Positions 59,301 to 64,000 of a DNA stretch of 64,000 bases are shown piece after piece. Numbering within the stretch: the stretch's first letter is position 1; each line of letters starts with the position of its first letter. Source of the stretch: CAZSNT01 sp964607765 (GTDB lineage Bacteria > Verrucomicrobiota > Lentisphaeria > Oligosphaerales > JABHEG01); contig CAZSNT010000013.1 in assembly GCA_964607765.1 (NCBI GenBank), positions 1 to 64,000 on the forward strand. Direction: 5' to 3'. The notes below the pieces were generated by a model. That model ran no database searches. It saw only the letters and a list, made by a program, of their open reading frames with translations, and was not told where the DNA came from. A program made the position numbers and the translations under genes.

Positions 59301-62300
59301 CGTGTTCCCTGCACAGTACCAGGACCCACCGGAGAAGAAGCGTCTGCCGCACTCCACGATCATCTATTCACGCGACCACGGCAAGACCTGGCAGGCTGGA
59401 ACCGGCGCGTTTGACGACACGACCGAGGCGCAAGTGGTGGAGGTCGAGCCAGGTGTCCTGATGCTGAACTGCCGCTACAATCGCAAAGGCGTTCGGGTGG
59501 TGATGACCACCCGCGACATGGGCAAGACCTGGCAGCGGCATCCGACCTCCGAGCGGGCGTTGATCGAACCGGGAGCCTGCATGGCCAGCCTGATCGATGT
59601 CGACCAGGAGCTGGGCAAGGACGTTGGCGGCTGGTTGCTGTTCTCGAATCCGGACAGTACGCGTGGTCGGAAGCACATCACGATCAAGGCGTCGCCGGAC
59701 CGTGGCCTGACCTGGCCGAAGGCATACCGGTTGCTTCTGGATGAGGAACGAAGTGCCGGTTACTCCTGCATGTCGATGATCGACGAGAAGACCGTTGGCA
59801 TCCTCTACGAAGGCAGCCAGGCTCACATGACGTTCCAGCGGGTGCCGCTGCGCGACATTCTGGGCATCCACGGCAGTCAGGCGAGCACGTCGCCCCCCCC
59901 CCTGGATCTGTTCGTGCTGACCGGCCAGTCCAACTCGCTGGGCACCGTCAACCCCAGGGATCTGCAGAGCCCGAATCCTCCGCCCAACCGGAGCGATGAG
60001 ACGATCCCGTTTTTCTGGAGTAACCGCTCAACCCGGGCCGGTGATGGGCCGCCCACACTCATCGGCAACTCAGGAGGCGAATTCCTCGCACTCTCCCCAC
60101 AACAAGGAGAGGGTAAACACCCCGTGTTCTGGGGCCCGGAAGTGGGGTTCGCCCGCTCGTTGGCCGAAGCCGGGCACGCGGACCTCGCCATCGTCAAAGC
60201 ATCACGCGGCGGCGGCGGGAACGGGTTCTGGCTGAAGGGCTCGAAGGACGACCACATGTACCGGCATGTCGTCCAAACGGTGAGCGATGCAATCAGCGCC
60301 ATTCCCGGCGACCGCCCCTACCGAATCCGGGCAATCCTCTACGTGCAGGGGGAGAGCGACGGCAGAACCGAGGCAGGCGAATCGGGGGAACGGCTCGGGA
60401 CGCTCCTGGCGAATCTCCGCAGGGATCTGCCGAATGCAGTCGATGCGCGTCTGATCGTCGGAGGAATTGCGGCGGCAGGCGGGCAGCGTGACGTGGTCCG
60501 CCGCGGGCAGGCAGCGGCGGCAGGACGCCATCCTGCCATCGAATACATCGACAACCTGGACCTGCAACCCAAGCTCTACGACCGTCTCCATTTCGACAAG
60601 GAAGCGAAGCTCGAGCTTGGCCGGAGGATGGCAGAGCGGTGGCTGGCGATCAAGAACACGAACGCCGGTTCTCTGACTCTTCCACGAGTTTTCGGGGATC
60701 ATATGGTCCTGCAGGCCGAGACAGCGATCCCGGTCTGGGGCCGTGCGGCTCCCAGCTCGACTGTCGTGGTGACGCTGGGTGATGAGAAACAGGAGACAAA
60801 AGCTGACGCTGAAGGAGAATGGCAGATCCGCCTGAAACCCCGTAAAGCAAGCACGACGCCTTTGACCATGTCTGTGCGTTCCGGAGAGGAGCGCATCGAG
60901 CTCAACGACATCCTGATCGGTGAAGTCTGGGTCTGCGCGGGACAGTCCAACATGGAGTGGAGGCTAAACCAATCCACGAATGGCGCCGTCGAGATTGCCG
61001 CGGCGGACCATCCTCAACTGCGCCTGCTCAACCTGGTGGGTGGCGCCAGGGGGAGCTCGGGCAGCTACAGCCCGAGCCACCTGGCCCGCCTGACACCAGA
61101 GACGTATTGCGAAGGGTCGTGGCAGGCGGCGTCTTCCGAGTCGGCCCCGGACTTCTCAGCGGTGGGGTGGTACTTCGGCAGGCATCTGCTCCAAGAGCTC
61201 GATGTACCGGTGGGCCTGATCTGCCCGGCCGTTGGCGGCACACCGGCCGAGGCCTGGATTCCCCGGGACGCCATCGCTGCGGATCCGAGCCTGAAGGGGC
61301 TCGTTACCGGCAACTGGCTCGACAACGACCAACTCGGCGAGTTCTGTCCCATGCGGGGCCAACAGAACCTGTTGGCGGCAATCCAGGCGGGACAGACGAT
61401 CCCGGGCGACGAAGCGGGGCCCAACCACTCCTTCAAGCCCGGTTTCATGTGGGATGCGGGGATCGCGCCGCTGATCCCCTACGCCATCCGTGGTGCGATC
61501 TGGTACCAGGGAGAGTCCAATGCCGAAACTCGTGAGCGTGTCCGGCAACACAGCCGCCTGTTTCCGCTGCTGATCAGTGAATGGCGCAAGCGTTGGGGAC
61601 AGGGAGAGTTCCCATTCCTGTTTGTGCAACTGCCGGCCCTGAACCGTCCCGAATGGCCCCGGTTCCGCGACAGCCAGCGAGGCATGCTCGCGCAGATCCC
61701 CAACGCCGGCATGGCCATCACCATCGACACAGGCCTGAAAGGCAATGTTCATCCACCGCTCAAGAAACCGGTGGGCGAACGGCTGGCCAGGTGGGCTCTT
61801 GGCACAACTTACGGACAGGACGCCCACGCCGTCTACTCCGGCCCCCTCCTGCAAGGCACCAAACGCGGCGGGAAGTCAATGGACGTCACCTTCTCCCATG
61901 CCGGCGAGGGTCTCAGAGCTCCTGACGGAAAGCCCCTGAGACATTTCGAGGTCTGCGGTCCGGACCGCGTCTTCCATCCGGCCGATGCCGCGATCACGGG
62001 GCCGGAGACCATCCGCGTATCCAGTCCGAAGGTGTCCGAGCCGATCCACGTCCGGTATGCGTGGCGGCCCTTCCCGGAGCCGGGAGTCAATCTGGTGAAC
62101 AGCGCCGGACTCCCCGCGTCACCGTTCACCACCCAGGAGGAGGACGAGAAGTCCGTGACCGCAAAGCGCCCGAATATTCTCTTCATCGTCTCGGAGGACA
62201 ACAGTGACCACTTCGGCTGCTATGGGGAGACGCGGGTTCACACGCCGCATCTCGACCGGCTGGCGGCTGGAGGCGTGCGGTACACTCGGGCTTACGTGCC

Positions 62301-63543
62301 CTACTCCGTCTGCAGTCCGTCCCGCGCGGCCTTCCTGACCGGACTCTACACACGCCAGAACGGGCACATCGGGCTGGCCACGCACCGCTTCTCGATGCAT
62401 CGGGATTTCAGAACGATGCCGGCCTATTTCCGGGACGCGGGATACTATGTCGGCTTCCTGGGCAAAACTCATGTGAACCCCGAACGCCTGGTTGAGGATC
62501 ACATCGACCATCGCGCGATCCGAAATTCCAATTTCGGCAAGACCATCAGTATCGAGACCTACGCTGAGGAGGCGCGAACGGTCATGGAGAATGCGGCGGC
62601 CGCGCGGCAGCCGTTCCTACTGATCATCAACTACGCGGATGCACACCGAAAATTCGTCGGAAAGAGCAAGAACGGCTTCCCGACGGTCTTGGTAGAGGAC
62701 GAAATTGAGCCATGGCCGTGGATCGGCTCCGACAGCCCGCACCTGCGTGAGGAACTGCGCAATTACCTAAACTGCATCAACCGGCTCGACGAGGGCATCG
62801 GCATGGTTCTCGAGGACATGGAAAAGCTGAAGACCCGCGACAACACGCTGGTGGTTTACATCAGCGATCACGGGGCGGATTTCCCGCGGGCGAAAGGCAG
62901 TATCTACGAGAACGGGACGCGGATCCCCATGATTGTCCATCACGCCGGCAGCTTCTCGCAGGGCAAGGTGGAAAATGCGCTGGTATCGACCGTCGACATC
63001 CTTCCGACTATGTTGCGCACGGCGGGACTCCCCGTTCCCGATGAACTCCCGGGCATTGCCCTTCAGGGCATCGACACTGGAAGTGCGCCTCCCAGACGTT
63101 ACATCCATACCTTCACGACCGGATCAGCGCCCAGCCTGTTGTGTGTGCAGTTCGGCATCCGTGATGACCGCTACAAGCTGGTCTACAACCCGGACCGGGC
63201 CATCAACCGGCTCGCCGTGTCCCGCTACAAGAACAGCAAACTCCCCGAGGACCAGCACGTCCAGAGTTTCCTCTATCCCCCGGAGTACGAGCTCTTCGAT
63301 CTGCGGGAAGACCCCTACGAATGGAAGAACCTGGCCGACAGCCCGGAGCACACCGAGATCAGAGAGCGACTGCTGGCAGCCATGCGGAAGTTCCAGCGTG
63401 ACATCAAGGATCCGTTTGCCGACAAAGACAACCTCGCCACGTTCCTGGCCGAGCAGAAAGAGCATCTCACGAAGTCATATCGCAAGGCTGGCTTCCGCTG
63501 GTCCCATCTCGACATCTTCAAAGGTCGAAGTGAATCAAAATGA
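56383..63543 (+). CDS. Giant five-enzyme fusion: sulfatase + sialidase + SGNH esterase + sialate O-acetylesterase + sulfatase
   Basis: 2386 aa from one uninterrupted frame; ATG 56383 has GGAG five bases upstream and a signal peptide (FILGCCLLPLASWAAG). Modules: (1) 24-485, iduronate-2-sulfatase-like, Cys72-N-P-S-R. (2) 500-800 beta-sandwiches, then a 805-1165 GH33 sialidase with RIP motif (VHTYRIPGLATTNKGTLIGVYDVRR), GDIDVGMSRSTDGG, Glu in TEAQVVEVEPG, Arg in SNPDSTRGR and Tyr in SAGYSCM, strongly resembling Bacteroides sialidases. (3) 1174-1425, SGNH esterase (FVLTGQSNSLG). (4) 1429-1920, sialate O-acetylesterase (LPRVFGDHMVLQ; VCAGQSNMEW; AIWYQGESN). (5) 1926-2386, sulfamidase-like sulfatase with Cys1977-S-P-S-R. 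Junction 2/3 carries C10. Confidence 0.88.
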   Translation: MNMTGKPFILGCCLLPLASWAAGRPNVLFIAVDDLRPELGCYGHAHVHSPNIDRLAASGMRFDRAYCQQAVCNPSRTSLMTGLRPDAIGVTGNHSHFRSKHPDVVTLPQHFKKHGYHAAAIGKIYHGVFPDGASKTTWDTMGDPQSWSEPAIRFGPRYYYTEEGIAAAKAVYRKVYKPKAPGPNDWTTKLVFGPATESPDVSDNVLYDGKVADAAVLKLRELKTGKQPFFLAVGFIKPHSPYIAPKKYFDLYKGGSLPKQTDFPTDAPSFAGHGSGELRRYTDQPKKGAIPDGNQRRVRHAYFACISFIDAQVGRVLDELDRQGLNKNTIVVLYGDHGYHLGEQGLWGKTTNFELDTRVPLIVRTPGMKAAGTSSRSLVELVDLYPTLAQLAGLPVSPNLQGKSMAPVLADPSHATKSSALSQYPRGGGLMGYSMRTDTHRLTQWLHVKSGEVRATELYEYAGGPVEQENLAAAAPDVVRTLSGQLRKAFSLPSPKDATTDASPSASEAVISFETAKPGPFAKLGTALGTWIPGEGKTIIDSKHAKTGKHCLQLTGGKKTDVVLELADGADTSGVLTFWAERWTSRKPFSFRIEKQAGGKWTEIFNGDRTVRVGRAFLSHVSVPLGDTRIERLRFTVTSPANTGILIDDMKCAPARPQRIVAVEALPFTLPALIGTKASALLKLRIATSGQLDPISVTGLQLTLDGTTDPAAVRSLQVFAGGSGGRFPGGQLIVREEVKLAGGDAVTLTCPAAASQLADGENIIWVAAELSADANPDGRLGARLREVHLSNGDKVELDAPASVQRLGVAVRQGGDDGVHTYRIPGLATTNKGTLIGVYDVRRRGGGDLPGDIDVGMSRSTDGGRTWEPMKVVMDMGADPQWRYDGIGDPAVLVDRGTGTVWVAATWSHGNRSWRGSGPGLTPEETGQFMLARSDDGGVTWSKPINITRQVKRPEWCFILQGPGKGITMRDGTIVFPAQYQDPPEKKRLPHSTIIYSRDHGKTWQAGTGAFDDTTEAQVVEVEPGVLMLNCRYNRKGVRVVMTTRDMGKTWQRHPTSERALIEPGACMASLIDVDQELGKDVGGWLLFSNPDSTRGRKHITIKASPDRGLTWPKAYRLLLDEERSAGYSCMSMIDEKTVGILYEGSQAHMTFQRVPLRDILGIHGSQASTSPPPLDLFVLTGQSNSLGTVNPRDLQSPNPPPNRSDETIPFFWSNRSTRAGDGPPTLIGNSGGEFLALSPQQGEGKHPVFWGPEVGFARSLAEAGHADLAIVKASRGGGGNGFWLKGSKDDHMYRHVVQTVSDAISAIPGDRPYRIRAILYVQGESDGRTEAGESGERLGTLLANLRRDLPNAVDARLIVGGIAAAGGQRDVVRRGQAAAAGRHPAIEYIDNLDLQPKLYDRLHFDKEAKLELGRRMAERWLAIKNTNAGSLTLPRVFGDHMVLQAETAIPVWGRAAPSSTVVVTLGDEKQETKADAEGEWQIRLKPRKASTTPLTMSVRSGEERIELNDILIGEVWVCAGQSNMEWRLNQSTNGAVEIAAADHPQLRLLNLVGGARGSSGSYSPSHLARLTPETYCEGSWQAASSESAPDFSAVGWYFGRHLLQELDVPVGLICPAVGGTPAEAWIPRDAIAADPSLKGLVTGNWLDNDQLGEFCPMRGQQNLLAAIQAGQTIPGDEAGPNHSFKPGFMWDAGIAPLIPYAIRGAIWYQGESNAETRERVRQHSRLFPLLISEWRKRWGQGEFPFLFVQLPALNRPEWPRFRDSQRGMLAQIPNAGMAITIDTGLKGNVHPPLKKPVGERLARWALGTTYGQDAHAVYSGPLLQGTKRGGKSMDVTFSHAGEGLRAPDGKPLRHFEVCGPDRVFHPADAAITGPETIRVSSPKVSEPIHVRYAWRPFPEPGVNLVNSAGLPASPFTTQEEDEKSVTAKRPNILFIVSEDNSDHFGCYGETRVHTPHLDRLAAGGVRYTRAYVPYSVCSPSRAAFLTGLYTRQNGHIGLATHRFSMHRDFRTMPAYFRDAGYYVGFLGKTHVNPERLVEDHIDHRAIRNSNFGKTISIETYAEEARTVMENAAAARQPFLLIINYADAHRKFVGKSKNGFPTVLVEDEIEPWPWIGSDSPHLREELRNYLNCINRLDEGIGMVLEDMEKLKTRDNTLVVYISDHGADFPRAKGSIYENGTRIPMIVHHAGSFSQGKVENALVSTVDILPTMLRTAGLPVPDELPGIALQGIDTGSAPPRRYIHTFTTGSAPSLLCVQFGIRDDRYKLVYNPDRAINRLAVSRYKNSKLPEDQHVQSFLYPPEYELFDLREDPYEWKNLADSPEHTEIRERLLAAMRKFQRDIKDPFADKDNLATFLAEQKEHLTKSYRKAGFRWSHLDIFKGRSESK
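59893..59902 (+). repeat. C10 homopolymer at a module junction
   Basis: Ten consecutive C encode Pro-Pro-Pro and the first base of the next Leu codon, exactly between the sialidase module and the SGNH module. Loss or gain of one C would terminate or shift the protein after the sialidase. Similar long runs occur outside genes at 830-840 (C11) and 19141-19149 (G9). Confidence 0.8.
62135..62157 (+). promoter_or_regulatory. Internal ribosome-binding-site-like sequence and GTG at the last module junction
   Basis: AGGAGGAGG at 62135-62143 is followed after 11 bases by an in-frame GTG (62155) directly before AKRPNILFIVSEDN, the usual start of a sulfatase. It may be a relic of a separate gene or a second translation entry producing a signal-less sulfatase. 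Confidence 0.45.
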
Positions 63544-64000
63544 AGAGCAAAATCGCACAGCACGTATTCAGCTTGGTACTGATCCCCATCTGCGGCGCCA
63601 GTGCCTTCGCGGAAGAGGATCGGCCGAACATTCTGTTGATTGTCTCAGAGGACAACGGTCAGGAGCTCTCCTGCTACGGAGACAAGAACGTCAACACCCC
63701 ACACCTCGACAGTCTGGCCACGGGAGGGATTCTCTTCGAAAACGCCTACGTTACACAGTCAGTCTGCAGTCCCTCGCGTGGCACGATCTTCACCGGTCTG
63801 ATGCCGCACCAGAACGGGCAGATTGGGCTGGCGACACACAAGTACGGCATGTTCGAGGAGTGGCCTACCAGCTATTCCATCCTACAGCAGGCCGGATACT
63901 ACACGGGGCTTCTCGGCAAGACTCACGTCAACCCCGCTTCGGCGGTCGAAGATTTCGTCGACTATCGCGCCATCACGGGAAGCAATTTCGCCAAGAAAGG
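63540..64000 (+). CDS. Exported sulfatase, N-sulfoglucosamine sulfohydrolase-like (5' part)
   Basis: The first ~153 codons only; the gene runs off the right edge. ATG 63540 overlaps the giant fusion stop (ATGA). Signal peptide MKSKIAQHVFSLVLIPICGASAFA, then RPNILLIVSEDNGQELSCYGD, formylglycine motif Cys76-S-P-S-R, GLMPHQNGQIGLATHKYGMF and GLLGKTHVNPASAVEDF. It is close to module 5 of the upstream fusion and to the 29377-30792 sulfatase; unlike the latter it is exported. Confidence 0.88.
   Translation, partial: MKSKIAQHVFSLVLIPICGASAFAEEDRPNILLIVSEDNGQELSCYGDKNVNTPHLDSLATGGILFENAYVTQSVCSPSRGTIFTGLMPHQNGQIGLATHKYGMFEEWPTSYSILQQAGYYTGLLGKTHVNPASAVEDFVDYRAITGSNFAKK

Overview
The window is high-GC bacterial DNA. 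Its content fits the PVC superphylum, most likely Kiritimatiellota or Lentisphaerota: a dense crop of sulfatases and BNR/sialidase-fold proteins, Kelch-mutarotase/SSS-transporter fusions, two UroD-like methyltransferase-family proteins and a GntR-headed regulator with a LacI-type sensor. The phylum is inferred from gene content only, because no rRNA or ribosomal protein gene is present.

Layout. (1) 1-4900: the 3' end of tRNA-Gly(TCC), about 1.3 kb of gene-free repeat-rich DNA, then small accessory genes on the plus strand: a hypothetical protein, a two-helix membrane protein, an ORF6N DNA-binding protein with an operator-like palindrome both upstream of and inside the gene, a GNAT/YoaP-like acetyltransferase, an ADP-ribosyltransferase-like protein and a small membrane protein. 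(2) 5044-16000, minus strand: a seven-gene chemosensory operon in the order hybrid histidine kinase, CheW, CheR-TPR, CheW, MCP, CheA-REC, CheB. This is the Wsp gene set with the GGDEF output protein missing and a receiver-first hybrid kinase at the head. (3) 16226-27929: a PhoD-like phosphatase, a NYN-domain protein, a hydroxypyruvate-isomerase-like enzyme, a propeller lipoprotein, a coiled-coil membrane protein, a decayed alpha-L-fucosidase start, two five-bladed-propeller glycosidases, a DUF6504-like protein and a Gfo/Idh/MocA oxidoreductase. (4) 28286 to the right edge, plus strand: an uninterrupted ~36-kb run of glycan-catabolism genes, headed by a consensus-like sigma-70 promoter and the regulator gene. 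Most neighbours overlap by ATGA.

How region 4 works together (inference from families). Exported sulfatases, a sialidase closely resembling the Bacteroides type, and sialate O-acetylesterase modules would strip sulfate, O-acetyl and sialic acid from a host or marine glycan. Kelch domains of the NanM mutarotase type are covalently joined to SSS symporters that would import the sugar. An N-acetylneuraminate lyase and an N-acylglucosamine 2-epimerase would convert it to ManNAc and then GlcNAc. No nagA, nagB, kinase or sulfatase-maturase gene is in the window.

The most striking feature is enzyme fusion. Four reading frames join enzymes normally encoded separately, ending in a 2386-residue protein (56383-63543) with sulfatase, sialidase, SGNH esterase, sialate O-acetylesterase and second sulfatase modules under one signal peptide. 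A run of 10 C lies exactly at one module junction, and ribosome-binding-site-plus-start relics lie at two others. A 144/145-bp MITE-like element with 18-bp terminal inverted repeats occurs twice, once between two chemosensory genes and once at the end of the lyase gene.
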